Source: Vicugna pacos (lineage: Eukaryota; Chordata; Mammalia; Artiodactyla; Camelidae). Taken from it: 64,000 bases of DNA. The notes below the pieces were generated by a model. The model ran no database searches. It was not told the DNA's origin and saw only the letters and a program-made list of their open reading frames with translations. Position numbers and translations under genes: made by a program. Location of the stretch: positions 5,030,001 through 5,094,000 of the forward strand of contig NC_133016.1 of assembly GCF_048564905.1 (NCBI RefSeq), given 5' to 3'. Shown one piece after another: positions 22,843 through 35,232 of the stretch (the first letter of the stretch is position 1; each line of letters opens with the position of its first letter).

Positions 22843-23110
22843 TGCTATAGGTGGAACTGTCTCCCCAAATTCATATGTTGAATCCCTAACCCCTAATATG
22901 ACTGTATTTGAAGATGAGACTTTTAAGTAATTAAGGTCATTAAGGTCATTAGAGGGCTCCAATCCAATAGAACTGGTGTCCACATAAAGAGAGCATGAAT
23001 ACAGGTCTCCACAAGCTGGGAAGAGAGCCTTCACCAAAATCTGACCATACTGGCACCTTAATCTCGGATTTCCAGCCTCCAGATCAACCAGCACAATATT
23101 TTGTAAACTA
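22843..23110 (+). mobile_element. ERVL-MaLR LTR, partial (MLT1 type)
   Basis: Sense-orientation MLT1 text: 'cccaaattcatatgttgaat', 'ccctaacccctaatatga', then 'ctccaatccaatagaactgg' and 'atttccagcctccagatcaa'. The middle is shortened compared with full-length members. It is an ancient, inert LTR remnant. Confidence 0.78.
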
Positions 23111-25240
23111 AAGCTACTTATTCTTCATAAGACTAAGATAAGACATGTTCAGGTGTCCTCAGTATACACGTCTATTAGTGAATAATGCCATGTATACCTA
23201 CATAGCATACAGTGTAAAATGGCAAGCCAAGACGGGCTTGTCCCTCTAGAAACAGAGACGGGTACAAGACATTAAAGATAAAGGCAGGATTATTAACAGA
23301 AGCAGATTCTATAAATATCCATCTCTGGCATTAAAAATTGAACAAATTAAATATATGTGACACCAATATCCAACAGAGTACAAATTTTGGTATTCAGAGT
23401 AAAAACTATTCAGTGAGCAGAAAGCAGACAGAATGTTGTTAGCATGCACGAAAGTGAAATTTATGTATCTCTAATGTTCATACATCTAAACATCTAGGAA
23501 AACTCAAAACATTCATCTGGCAAGAATATAACCTAAGCGTTTTACTTTACCATTTTTACCTCGATATTCAATGACTTCTAAAACCCCTGAACAATTAATC
23601 TTAATTATTGAATTCATTTTTAAGTTAAAGAAAGTCCCTTTGACAGCATCTGTGTTAATACTATAAATCTTATCTTCAGCCACTGTGTCAAACAGGTAAG
23701 ATGAAAGACGTACAAAAAAATCTGTGAACTAAGGGACTTGATGTTCTCGATTGAGACCATTGCTGACACACTGTCCTGAGGGCAGGCTCCTCTCCCCTGC
23801 TCTGCCCTGGAATGCTAGTGGCCACAGGGTTCCAGCCTCCCCTTGGAGGCATTTGTTAAAATGAGTTTATTTGAATATCAAACAATTCCAGTTCTCAGAA
23901 AGGACAATAAATGTATTTGCAACCACTCCCTGACTTCCTAAATTCTGTATAAATATTTTTGGCTTCTTTTTTTTTTTTCTTTTTTGCATCTCAGTGCCCT
24001 GGCCTCATCATTAAGTCTTATAAGTTAAATATTCAGAAAGTTGGCTATGGACATGGGTTGCTATAGTAGTGAGATCCTGTCAATATCTAGGGCTCTTGAA
24101 ACTTTGAGTTTTCTGAGTGTAAGAACCCTGGAATACGCATAACCTTTACACTTGCAGGTGCAGCTACGTAATATTGTAAGTAATGTCTGAAGGGAAAATG
24201 CCAATTCAGATATTTTAGAAGTGTGTCTAAAATAACACTCATGCAAGAATAAAATAAGACTCATGCAAGAATAATATTCTATGTAAGAAGCTTAGGGCCC
24301 ACAGGTATCATGGGAGCAGGCGCTGACCCTACTGACTCTACGTCCATATTTTGAAAATACACGTTTGCCTGAACATTTCTCACTGGAAAGATGCTAAGCA
24401 AAGTGAAATTGTTATAACTAAGAAATAAGATCTTCTGAGGTTTGTCTACTTACTGTGTTATTTCATAGAAAAAATACATATTATCAAAAACATCATCTTC
24501 CATTTAATACAATCTATAGTCCAAGAATTGTCCTTGCATATAGCTAATTGCCAAATCACAATCTTTTTTGTGGTTTACCATACTTAAAAACCTCATTTGA
24601 GATAAACAATTGCTAAGTAAAAAAAATGAAGACCTCTCTAAGAAATTTGATAATGTACATTTCAAAGGTTTTTAATTAACAGTTGCTTGATTATTTATAT
24701 TTAAATAGCTTAATGTATCTCTGTAACTATTTTTTTATAAGTTAGTGAATTTTCCCAAAATGTAAGTCTCATCAGTGCTTTATTTCAAGGCTATTATTTT
24801 TATTCTCGGGTAAATACAATTTTAAATTGCTATATAATATCAATGCATTCAGATAACAAGATAGAGAATCAACATGCTATTTAAATGCTGTGCATATGAA
24901 GGGCTGAGGATATGGTTATTTATAAACATGGGTAAAATTTGAAACTTTTCCTTAGAGTTTTGTTTAGATTTTTTTGGCATTATGTTAACAGTAAAAGAAC
25001 TCAATATATCTTGAAAAATGAAACAAATTTTTCCCATAGACATAATGACTCAACAAAATTATTACATGAATAACAATATGAACTCAAAGACTAAAAAAAA
25101 AATTCTTTGTATTCATCCATTTTAATGAGAGAGTGGGTGTCCTATGTTGTTTTCTGTTTCTCATTACTCTGGCTTTGGTCCTAAGTTCGTATTTTCAAAT
25201 GCAGAAAACAGCAGCAACTGACGGTATCAATCTGTGTCCT
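23111..25240. other. Unique AT-rich stretch, no gene recognised
   Basis: It contains the 22-bp-period duplication at 24237-24273 and a T-run near 23970. Otherwise I see nothing. Confidence 0.45.
24237..24273. repeat. Two-copy tandem duplication, 22-bp period
   Basis: The word actcatgcaagaata occurs at 24237-24251 and at 24259-24273, with similar AT-rich spacer text. Confidence 0.9.
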
Positions 25241-25464
25241 ATTGAATCACTGCTCATTTTCTCCTAAGTAGTCGTTACAGGAAATAGCAATTCATGGCAA
25301 TAGACAGCAATTCACGAAGAAAGCTAGGGAATCGCATCACCTAAGAGAAACTGGTGTTGCGTCGTCTGTTACAAGCCGGTTTGCGACGGTCAATCAGCCG
25401 GCCAGTTAGAGAGCAAACAAAAGTTAAGTGTCCATCCCATCTGCATTAAAGAGTTACTTAGCTT
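25241..25464 (-). mobile_element. Unassigned ~220-bp interspersed repeat, copy B
   Basis: The reverse complement of this block aligns over its full length with 11724-11943 (about 87% identical by eye). Similarity begins and ends at the same points in both copies, which defines a discrete element. Copy B keeps more CpG sites (for example 'gttgcgtcgtctg'), where copy A shows TG or CA. That pattern indicates the shared ancestor was CpG-rich and copy A has decayed further. No coding frame, A-tail or tRNA-like box is visible. Confidence 0.75.
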
Positions 25465-28400
25465 CTTCCCTAAGGATAAATCATTCTGTAGGAAAGTCAT
25501 GGGACCAAAATCCAAAATGTTTTTTTAAACAAATTATACTACTAATTCAATTTTTCATAGAGTCCTTGCTTAAAAAAGTTAAAAAAACATAGTAACAGAT
25601 TATTTAGCACTCTGAATGAGCACCTTTACTGAACACCAAAGGCTTGAGATTAATTCTTATAACTCTATTTGGATAAATATCAGTCTCACCAAATTGTTTT
25701 TCCCTTTATAGGAATCATTAAACTAATGTCTGATGTTATTGTCTTTATCTGTATCTGTATCTTTATCTCTACCTGTATCTCTGTGTTTATCAACATCTAA
25801 ATCTATACCATCTGTCTACATACCTGTGTATTTATTTGAAAATACATTAGAATATGTTTTAAAATAGATATAATCTGAAAATACATTTAATAAACCATAT
25901 CAGAAGGTTCTCAGGGAGAATAGTTTATGAAATACCAAATCATTATCGCAAAGGTTTATAAAATTATGAAACTAAGACTTTTAAAAAATAAAGGCTTTCT
26001 AAATATACATGTATAGTTTAATAGTTTATACTAACAATCCATTTAGCTAGAAATGATAGTCTCCCAAACAATGCCAAGCTGGAAAATAGTCATAACGAAA
26101 AGGTGTTCAATTAAAAGCTGCTGCTGTATCTGAACAGCAAAACTAAAATAAGGGCTGGCGTTGCCAGAGCCAAAGCAGACCAGGAAGAGAAGAGGTTCTC
26201 ATGCAAATGGGAAGGGAGCTACCTGGCCATCTTCCTCAGATCACTCAGGCATATTTAGAGATCCAATCTGGTAGTAATTAAGTTAGAAGTTAAATTACTC
26301 ATCTCATAACATTCTCCCATCTCATTCTCTGCGTGGCATGTTGATGGTAAATATCTACTAACATCACCCAGACTTCATCCAGTCCTCTGGTCACGGCAGC
26401 TTTTGTATTTTTTTTTTTTTCAGTTCTTAAGAATGATCCTTTCTTCAAGGTCACAGAACATGTAACAAGTTAATTTTCTGTAACAGCAACTAAGCAGATT
26501 CTAAACCAAAACACTTTGCATTTATCCCTAAGTATTAACCACTAGCTAATACCACAGGTTTCACACAAACATTGTTGAATGGAACCCACCTGGACTTCCT
26601 ATGCTCTCTGCTATCACTTTAAACTTTTCAAAGCTGATAACCAAAGACCAGCGCATCCCCCTACTCCATGAGCTCAAGCCCAGCTCTAGAAGAGTCTGAT
26701 GATAAAAATACACTTTAGTTTAGTGTAGATTTATTCATTAACCCTTGCAAAGACTCAGCCATATAAAATAATGCTATCACTGATATGCATAGGAAGCCAT
26801 CTTGTCAGAACATTATCTTTCTGCTAAGGAATCCATCAAGAGAGCACTGCCACTATAATTAAGAGCTTATACCATCGATGAAATCACTGCTTGGTTTTGA
26901 CAAAACAGCCTACTTAAATTTTTCAACACCTAATTAACACCCTTGATCAATGGCATTTTACTGCATTAGTGCATCATTCTGCAAATGCTAATGGTATATT
27001 AAATGTGTTTGATCAATATTGAAGTAGTGGGTTGTAGTCTATTTCAACTCAAAGTAATGGGTATTATTTTAGTCTTTACTGCTCTGTATCTCCTGCCTCA
27101 TGGATTATAACGTGTAATTTGCTAGATTCCCCATCTGTCTTTCACAAACACTGGATCAAAGAATTGTATTCAGAGAATAAAACTGCATTATACCATAAAA
27201 AATATGTTGTTTAAAAATGCCAATACTTTTACCTTAAAAAAAAAAACAGTATTTGGAAGACAAATAAAGAAGTGTGGCCTATGACTTAAGAATACTTTGT
27301 CTTTTTCAAGGGAGAAGGTATGTGCACATGATGCGGAAGACAAGTGAGGGGTGAACGAGTCTACTGGAGTAAGGAATCTCGGATCTCCTGGGAAGGGAAA
27401 TTCTGAATCCTTTATTTCTGAGGTTCAAAGACAGGGAATGCTTTCAGAATAGATCTGGTGGCACTAATCAGGGATCAATGGCTAAGAAGAAATGGGGCTG
27501 ACGTGATAAAAATCACTGTGAGGAGAAAAGCAATGGTTGCAAAGAGATTGCCTGCCCTGGAATGAATCAGGATGGGTAAAAAGCGTACAGCAGCCTGGGT
27601 GAATCTGATAAAGCCAACACTCAAAACCGCTTCCACTAGGTCACCACATGGCAGGCTTGCAACACCTGCCTTTGCTCATAGACTGAAGCTCAGTGGGCTG
27701 ATGGGAAGCCATTCTCCCTTGCCCTTGGAAACAAGTGCAGCTTGGGGTGACCACATGCCAGCAAGAGAGGAAGCCCCAGTCACATTTTGCTCAAACAAGT
27801 TGTAACAAACAATTTTCCAGTATTTCCAGGTTTCCATGAAACCACAGCAAAGTGGCAGCAAAGAATTTTTGTCATTTTGATTCTTCCAACCTCAAAGGGG
27901 TTATCAGAGCTCTAATTTCAGTGGCTCAAAGGGAAACAGGTAGGATTGTCTTTAAATAAGACTGAGAGCAACAATGAATTCCCAGGGGAAATATGCAGGA
28001 CCCCCTTCTAGCACAGCCTGGAGGGCCTAGTTGTTCTTTGAACTCGTATCTGCCCACTTTCACAAGCTGAAATTGTAAAGCAATGTACTCCAGTTAAATT
28101 GGTAAATCTATCGCCTGACCAAGCCAACGCCCCCCCCCCCCAATAATTAAGAGCAATCACCTCAGGTAGCAGAATGACCTCCTCCTCGGCCTATCTGCTC
28201 AGCCATGTGTGGAGCCCAGCACAGCCAGAGAGCTGTTTCAACTCTCAGTTCAGCAGAAGCGTGGCTCTGCTAGGGTAAAACCACGTGTCCTTTGCGTAAC
28301 AGGACCTCCAAGCTACGGAGCCCAGAGCTGCTAAGGCCAGGAACAAAACGTCCTCCTGGCTGAATCAGGAGAAGGGCCCCTTCCATTCCCACTGTTGCCC

Positions 28401-29521
28401 CCACCCCACATCTGCTCATCCCGATTATGGGGAGGGAGGGAAGGGAAAGGAAACAGGAACAGCCAGAGCTGTTCTGCAGCCAATCCCACCACGCACGCTG
28501 TGCAAACCCACCGTGCACTGGCAGTAGTTAGCAGGAGCTCACCATGTCCAGCCCAGTCTGTAGAAGAGGACATCACACAAGGTGTGAGTCCACAGGGCCA
28601 AGGCTCACAGGAGCCGTTCTGGAGGCTGCTGGCCACAGGGGGGTCCCAGCACTGAGACTGCCGTCTACATGACCGGTCCCCTCAGAGACACTCAGGACAA
28701 ACGTCTCTGCCAGGCGGGACACTCCTCAGTAGCAGCTGCCAGGTCAGCTCCAATAGAGGGAAATTTGGCCTCGTTCAGCCCACACAAAGTCGTCACCCCT
28801 GACAGCACGACCACTTTGCGCAAGGGCCCGTTGGGAGGAGCTGACCGGCGTGCCCCAGCGGGTCATCTTGTCTACCTAACACAGGCGCTCTCATGGCTGT
28901 CGTCAGTATCCTCTGGTAGACATTTTTGTGGGATGCCCCTGTTCTTACACCATTTCTCTTTCAAGATACCTTTCTCTCAGATGTGTTTGCCATTAACTTT
29001 TCAGGCGCATTTTCTCTAAGCCTCTGTCCAGACAGCCAAACAACTCACCATGGCTCAAGGATGAATGCACACACTTGCTTTTCCTTGGCCATTTCTCACT
29101 GGACAAAGTGGACCAACATAGTACCAGAAGTTCTACCCACAGTGATTCTCTTCATCAATGTCTTTCAAAGTCAGTCTGAGTGTGTCCCTAACTCTACAGT
29201 AGCCCAGTTTTCACTGGTACCAGGCTACCATGTAAATGCTTCAGTTGATCATTATCAAGTTACAGAAACTTCATTAAGGTTCACCTGTGTAGACTGAAAT
29301 GGGATGAGCAAGTACCATGAACATCTGCGCCACCTGCCCTTACAGTTTACTTCCAGACCTGCCAGGAGACTGCCTCCTACTCGCCGTTTCCAGCTTACGG
29401 TAGGATGTGAATGTCCCGCTCGATCAGACAGCCACCAGTCTTGGCAGGTAGCCTGGACGGTGTGGCAGTGACGGAGGTGCGTCCATCAGATCTCTCTCCA
29501 AGCGAGTGCAAACACGAGGTG
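25465..29521. other. Unique stretch, AT-rich then GC-rich; no gene recognised
   Basis: To about 27250 it is AT-rich, with a TCTGTA-like microsatellite (25742-25790) and a TAAT-rich patch at 26929-27020. A C-run lies at 28129-28141. From 28200 the DNA is GC-richer, with several overlapping open frames up to 123 codons (28926-29297, plus). They lack recognisable domains and overlap frames on the other strand. Part of the GC-rich stretch could belong to an old LTR element ending at the LTR-like block that follows, but nothing proves it. Confidence 0.4.
25742..25790. repeat. Imperfect (ATCTGT)n-like simple repeat
   Basis: Repeated variants of tctgta, tcttta and tctcta follow one another over about 50 bp. 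Confidence 0.8.
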
Positions 29522-29909
29522 TGCTGTTAGCTCACAGCTTTCCCCACACACGCCTTCGAGAGCTGCTGTAGTGTCCGTGCCAAGGCCATGCTCTCCCGGG
29601 GCTGCGGCCAGCAGGATAACTACAGTAGAGCTGTTTCTGTCCAGGGCCAGACTCCTCTAACGGACTCTGCCCTGGACCTCCCAACAGCCTGGACAACCCC
29701 TTCTCAAAACCACCCTGCAGGCTATTCCTCCTGCCTTCCCTGTCTCCTTGGAGGCTTATCACACCATTGTCGTGGTCGGAAAGCTCTCCTGGTTACCCCT
29801 GCTCCCTCTTCCCTCTGTCCTTTACAAGCGCTTCCCCCAGTAAATCATCTGCCTTTCTAACGTTGTCTCGGCCTCTGCTTTTCAGATGACCTGAACGGGC
29901 ATAAGGAAC
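29522..29909 (+). mobile_element. Possible ERVL-type LTR
   Basis: The block starts 'tgttagctcac' and ends 'gcataaggaaca', as LTRs start with TG and end with CA. Near the right end it has 'cttcccccagtaaatcatct' followed by 'ttgtctcggcctctgctttt', like the poly(A) and U5 end of ERVL-type LTRs. There is no second LTR and no clear primer-binding site. It would be an old, inert remnant. The family is unconfirmed. Confidence 0.35.
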
Positions 29910-32900
29910 ACAGGCACTTGGTAGCTCACGGCCTGCTCAGTCTCCACCAGTGCTCAGGAGCGAGTCAGGAAACTGCGAAGAGAAGGGGACAGCTGGCCTT
30001 ACTGCAAAACCCGCGGGGCCGGTCCCTATCCTCCTCCTTCTAACTGAGAGAGTGGGGATTTGCCAGACGTTCTATGTCACTTCCCTCTTAGAGTCACATC
30101 CAACAGCACCGCGTATGTCCTGCCGTTTGACCCACTGAGCCTACTCTTCACTAGCTTTGTGCCTTCACCTCAGGCAGTGGAGTCTTTTCCTTCTCAGCTT
30201 ACCGGGTTACCTGGTAAACAGGTCACGCCAGGTGTGAATGTGCAGCAATGTGTCGCATGCCTTCCAAAGATGTACTGATGTGTCCAAACCTGTGGAAGCC
30301 CAGAAACTTCACTCATAAGGCAAGTTCTTGAAGCATCTCACCTTCTGACACGCATGGATCTTTTTAAGGCATGTGTGTTATTAATTGCTACTTCTCGCTC
30401 ACTGGACCCAAGTGACTTAATGTTAACACACAGCGAAAGTGCAATGTTCAGTGGGGTTTCAAAATAGTGAAGGTTTATCTCGGGGCATCACTATGGCTGA
30501 GAGTAAAGGGCTGACCCAGCTTGAGGATGTTAAGATAGAACCTTGTCCATTTCCAAAACCAACTGCGTCTGCTTTCTTTACTAAAAACAATGGCAGAAGA
30601 GTATTTGCTAAGATCAAGTTCTGAATACCAGGTGCCAGAGATGCTATTGATTTGCTAACATACAGACAGCACAACCAGAAATTCAGCTACGATTGACAAC
30701 ACCATATGATTAAGTTTGCAAATAATTTCCTGTTATTTTCCCTGATCCATCTGGCTTTTGCTGTGAACAAACAAGTGATTTAAAACTGGGAATGTGGTGG
30801 GAACGTGGCAGGAAGTGCATCTCTGCATCTTTGCAGCCCTTGGCAATGGCACCAGTCTCCCCCTTTTCCTCAGAAACATGGTATCACTTTTGGCTTATTG
30901 CCTTGATGGGACATGCAGCCATGTCCAGGGACTCCTTGTCCATTTCTGTCACAATAGCTTGTGTTCCAGGAGTCAGAGAACCAAGGAGGGTTTCTGTTGG
31001 TTTCTAAGTGTCTTTACAGGAGACACTGCAGAGTCATCATGGCAATACACACAGCAGTATCTCTCTCCTGGTTGTACAAGTGCTCTATTCCTGGAGCAGG
31101 CCTTGGACTGTGCGTGACCCCTACACTGAGAGACAATTCTAGGTTTGGACCTGGAGCTATAAACAGTAGTGCAACATAGCACAGATACCTACCACCCCTT
31201 GCGAGGAATCTGCCCCAAGCACCGCCATTATAGTAGGTTTTATGGAAAAGATGGTTCTCCAGGCAGGATGTGGAGGGTCTGCCTGTGTCACCAGCAAAGA
31301 TTCAGGGTGTTTAGGAGAACAGAGGCCCCAGCCGCTGCCTGTGTTCTTGGCATTTACCCGCCACTCCTCCCCACCTACCTGGGGTTTGACCATTTAGTTG
31401 ACTGACCCTGCCACTCTTACACTGAGATCTCTGATTGGATTCTTGGGTGTGCGTGCCCTGCAAACACAAGAGATGAGGGATTTCTCAGCAGCCACCATGA
31501 CTTTCAAAAATTGACTTGCTTTTTCAGTTAGACCCTTACAGCTTTCATCTTCTCTTCCCCCTGTTTGTGTGTACTCTGTGGTCTGTCCCATTAGAAGTCA
31601 GGTAACTCCAACATTTCCCATCAATGTTGTCGCCACAGTGACCGAGTACCAATGTCATCGGCTCAATGGACACCTGGCCCTCCAGCTCCATCTGCACACC
31701 ACGTCATGCCAGGACGGCGAGAATTTGAGAAACAGAGGTAACACTGTGCTGTATAATACCCTGGCCCTTCTTCCCTGTTTTCCTTCTTAAGCAACCTTCT
31801 CAAGCAGGATGAGAAATCACATTCATGACAGAATCTAAGCAGACAACATGTTGGGAAGAAGGAGAGACTGCAGTAGGCGAGAATGGAACAGAAAGCTTGC
31901 CAGGTGATCCAGAGAACTGACCAAGGGCGATAATGACCTTGACTATGTAGGATTTTACACCATAAGAAGTCTACTGCACCATATGGCAAATCCCACAAAT
32001 AAACATCAATATTTTGTATTACTTTAATATAAAAGTTGTGTTTATGGATAAAAGCACCATGATTAGCTTTCTAATGTCTTTATGAGAATTCAGTGCTACA
32101 ATTATTTGCTGAAACACAAAGTCATGCCTTTATTAACCCATCACAACCACGAGGCTCTATTCGTTATAATTATTTATAATTTTTGCCTTCGTTATTTTAG
32201 AGACTGGACTTGGCTAATTAGGTCTTTTTGAATGCTCTGATCCTGATTCCTGGTGCCTCTGCATCCAGGCGCCGTGTAGTCTGGCTTTTATTTGTACTGA
32301 CCTTTGACATGACCATTTTCTGTTTGCTTTTTAAACCCTAGCTAATTGGAGGATTTCAAATTCTTCATGATAAAGTTCTCATGCAGGGCATGTAATTAGA
32401 ATATCTGATGACAAGAACTGGGGTTTTAGCACCCCGGGGTCGAAAGATCACACCTCCAAGCAGCGTTTTCCCGCAGGATGTTTTGCGTTTCAGCAATTAA
32501 CCTCCTGTTCAGGACACGGTCTGCTATTCATCTCCTAACATCCCTTAGTTGGGATTATTTCAAAGTCTGCCCGCTTATTGCCTTTTATCAGATGTGGTGA
32601 ACCCTCAGGTCAAAGTAGAAAAGCCTAGAGAGAAAGTCTCATCATCTTGCAGAAATGATCACAGCGCCTTTTATCAGAAATGTATCTTTGAAAGTTTGCA
32701 AACTGCCTTTTGCCCTGGATAAAACTGCTACATGTAGGGTTCGCTATGCCACAGCTATTTCCTCAGTGAAACACAGTACTTCTGCCCGTATGCATCCACG
32801 TGCACACACACGGGTGCACGCACACACTTCCTATGGAGTCTCAGCAACTGTTGGAATGAGAATGCATATCTGAGCAGGCAATGAGCTAGACAAAGGATCT

Positions 32901-32950
32901 AAGAACTCCATCGTCACAGAATTGTAAGAGCATGCTTTCATTTCCTTCTT
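29910..32950. other. Unique stretch, no gene recognised
   Basis: The 29950-31990 part has mixed composition with many short open frames on both strands (up to 111 codons) and no recognised domain. The 32030-32620 part is repeat-free, with several TAATTA and CTAATT words, and could be conserved non-coding DNA. A short CA-rich, partly self-complementary segment lies at 32797-32826. Confidence 0.4.
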
Positions 32951-33650
32951 CATTCTGTGTATACTTAACAGGTGCCTACTCTGTGGTAGGCACGGCAATT
33001 TATGTTGGAGATACAGATGTGATAAAACCATAAGCTGTCCCTGTCTTCCAGAAATATAGAGCATAAATAAACCGACTTATAAATGGTATACCAGATGTGG
33101 TATTCAGTAAGTGGTAATATATAAACACTGAGTCATAACAGACAAGAAACGCCCACATTTGCTTGAGGACCCAGGGGAGACTTCAGAAAAGAGGGCACAT
33201 TTGCCCTGTGAGTTGACGGATAACTAGAAGACCTCTGGACAGACAAGAGCGTAGGGGTGGGAGGGTGTGTGTGGTGGGGTGATAGTGGCAGAGAGAGAGG
33301 GTCACAGGCACGTGGAAACACACAGAACCCAGAGAAAGCGCGTTCAAAACCCAGCTCAATCCCATGTGGTCAGGCTGACGTGCACGAAGAGCAGTGAGGG
33401 AAGATGAATCTGCAAATAGTTAATGAATCCAAAAGATATGGTTCCTCTTCTAAAACAGAAATAAACGAGCACTAGCCTGCGCTCAGATGTCAATGCCAAA
33501 AAAGACTTCCAACCTGATCACACAGACGGTGAAGACCCACAGGAAATGGGTGTGGTCTGACGTGGCGCTGTAAGCTTACTTCGCCAAGAGTGGGAAGGCC
33601 GTCCTAGGAGTAGGGTTGTGACTAGAGACAGGGAAGCTAGGAAGACAACC
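32951..33650 (-). mobile_element. L2 LINE 3' region
   Basis: The plus strand reads as antisense L2: 'aacaggtgcctactctgtgg', 'taggcacggcaatttatgtt', 'ctgtccctgtcttccagaaa', then 'gaggacccaggggagacttc', where L2 has 'aggcctcactgagaaggtg'. More distant similarity ('gtgtggtctgacgtggc') continues toward 33650. It is a diverged ancient copy and the right boundary is uncertain. Confidence 0.62.
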
Positions 33651-33864
33651 AGCGAGTCCCGAAAGCAGATGAGGCTTTGAAATCGGACAAGGGCAGTGGA
33701 AAGCAGAGGTGGCAAAATATACAAAAGGCATTGAGGAGCGAGACTCAAATTACTTGTTGACTGATTAAATGTAACTGGTTTAGTCCCCATTTTCTGACTT
33801 AGGAGAGCACACAAATGAGGGAGACTGGGGATTTGGAGGCTCAAAAGGATGGTCGGTCACCTCA

Positions 33865-34028
33865 TGATCATGCAGCTTTGAGCATGTTCATGACTCCTTG
33901 AAACTCACTTGTCAATGCAAATAATACCGGCACCTGCTCACAGAGATACTATGAGAAGAAAGTAAGACACTCTTATTAGATTGCGTGGCCTCAGAGCAAG
34001 CACTAAGCATTAGCGTTATTTTACAGAC
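33865..34028 (+). mobile_element. MIR SINE, 3' half
   Basis: The order 'caatgcaaataataccggca', 'cctgctcacagagatacta', then 'gcaagcactaagcattagcg' follows the MIR 3' half ('gtaaaatggggataataata' to 'agtaagcgctcaataaatg'). It is diverged. Confidence 0.6.
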
Positions 34029-34585
34029 GTGAATTTACCATGACTCTGAGGCAATCAAGCTGAAATGTCTGCTACTGGAAAAACAGACTATAGAGAATTT
34101 ATGATTTTCAGTATAAAGTTAGATCTAGCTCACAGACAAATCTAGAAATTTCGAGGATGAAAACAGAAAAGGTGAGTATGTAGTTTTGAAGGATGTCAAC
34201 ATTCAAGGGGAGAACAGAAAAATCAAAGCTCACAAAAAGGCTGAGGGTAACTGGGAGCCCAGGAATAGACTGAATGCAGAAGTCAGGCAACGTTTCAACC
34301 ACTCTGCTCACATTGATATACGTGTTTCTATTCTAATGCACATGTCCTAATTCTTGTGTTTGTTTTTGAAGGCTGTCTTCCATTTTGAAAAACTGTAATA
34401 TAATCTTCTGTACCCATTCTCTATTGATCATAGAAAACTATGCCCAAACTTGGTTACTAAGAACAAAAAACATTTCATTTGCTTACAAATAACTTGTGTC
34501 AACTCTTAGGCTGGGCTCAGCTGAGCAGTTCTCCTGCTGATCTCCCCCAGAATGGCTCTTTGCACGCACGTGGATGCGTGCATGG
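34029..34585. other. No gene seen
   Basis: An AT-rich unique segment with nothing recognised. Confidence 0.4.
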
Positions 34586-34895
34586 TAAGGTCACTTAACA
34601 TCTTCCCTCAAGCATACAGTAGTCACCATGTAGTGTATTAGATCTTTGGAACTTACCTTGCATAACTGAAACATTATGCCTTGACCAACAGCTCCCATTT
34701 CCCCCACCTCCAATCCCTGGCAACCACCATCCTCATCTCTGCTTCTGAGTTTGACTATTTCATATTCCACAGACAAGACAGATTACAGTGTTCGTATTTC
34801 TGTGTCTGGCTTATTCCACTTCTTAGCTTAACATCCTCCAGATTCATCCATGTGGTTGCAAACATCACAATTTCCTTCTTTAAGGCTGAATAAGA
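34586..34895 (-). mobile_element. L1 LINE fragment, 3' region, antisense
   Basis: The text 'ctccaatccctggcaaccac', 'tctgagtttgactatttcat', 'ttctgtgtctggcttattcc', 'agattcatccatgtggttgc' and 'ccttctttaaggctgaata' is a well-known antisense L1 block near the ORF2/3' UTR boundary. It is diverged and not coding. Confidence 0.82.
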
Positions 34896-35009
34896 ATCTA
34901 CTGTCTACACACTTTGGTTTTCTAGCAGCTCAACCAGGGCTGTACTAATTAAGGTGGCTTCACATCACATTGCTGTCTGTTGAGCCTGGCAGTGGTTTTG
35001 GCCATGTCT
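34896..35009. other. Short unique gap
   Basis: A short gap between the L1 fragment and the MaLR-type LTR remnant. Nothing was recognised in it. Confidence 0.4.
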
Positions 35010-35232
35010 CTCCAAAAAGCACCTGCCACCTTCGTCACATGGCAGCCTCTGGTTGTGAAAGAGAGAAAGCAAGCTCGAGACCTCTTGAGGCTCAGAACTC
35101 CTGCATCATGTTTACACATTCTGCTGCTCAAGTCATAAGGCTGGCCGAAAATCAAGGGGTTGGGAACAGACTCCACCTCTCCATGAGAGAAGGTACAAAT
35201 AATTCTTGGCCATTTCCCACCTACTACATCAT
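35010..35232 (-). mobile_element. Probable MaLR-type LTR remnant, antisense
   Basis: The text 'gagagaaagcaagctcgaga', 'tcataaggctggccgaaaat', 'caaggggttgggaacagact', 'ccacctctcc' and 'tggccatttcccacctacta' resembles the antisense 5' part of a mammal-wide LTR ('tgtggtagattgcaaaaatg' in sense). It is partial, old and inert. The subfamily is uncertain. Confidence 0.48.

Noticed and set aside
31627-31737. AG...GT pair on the plus strand enclosing a frame open in two registers
   Set aside because: The acceptor lacks a good pyrimidine tract and the peptide is not recognisable. Such pairs are common by chance.
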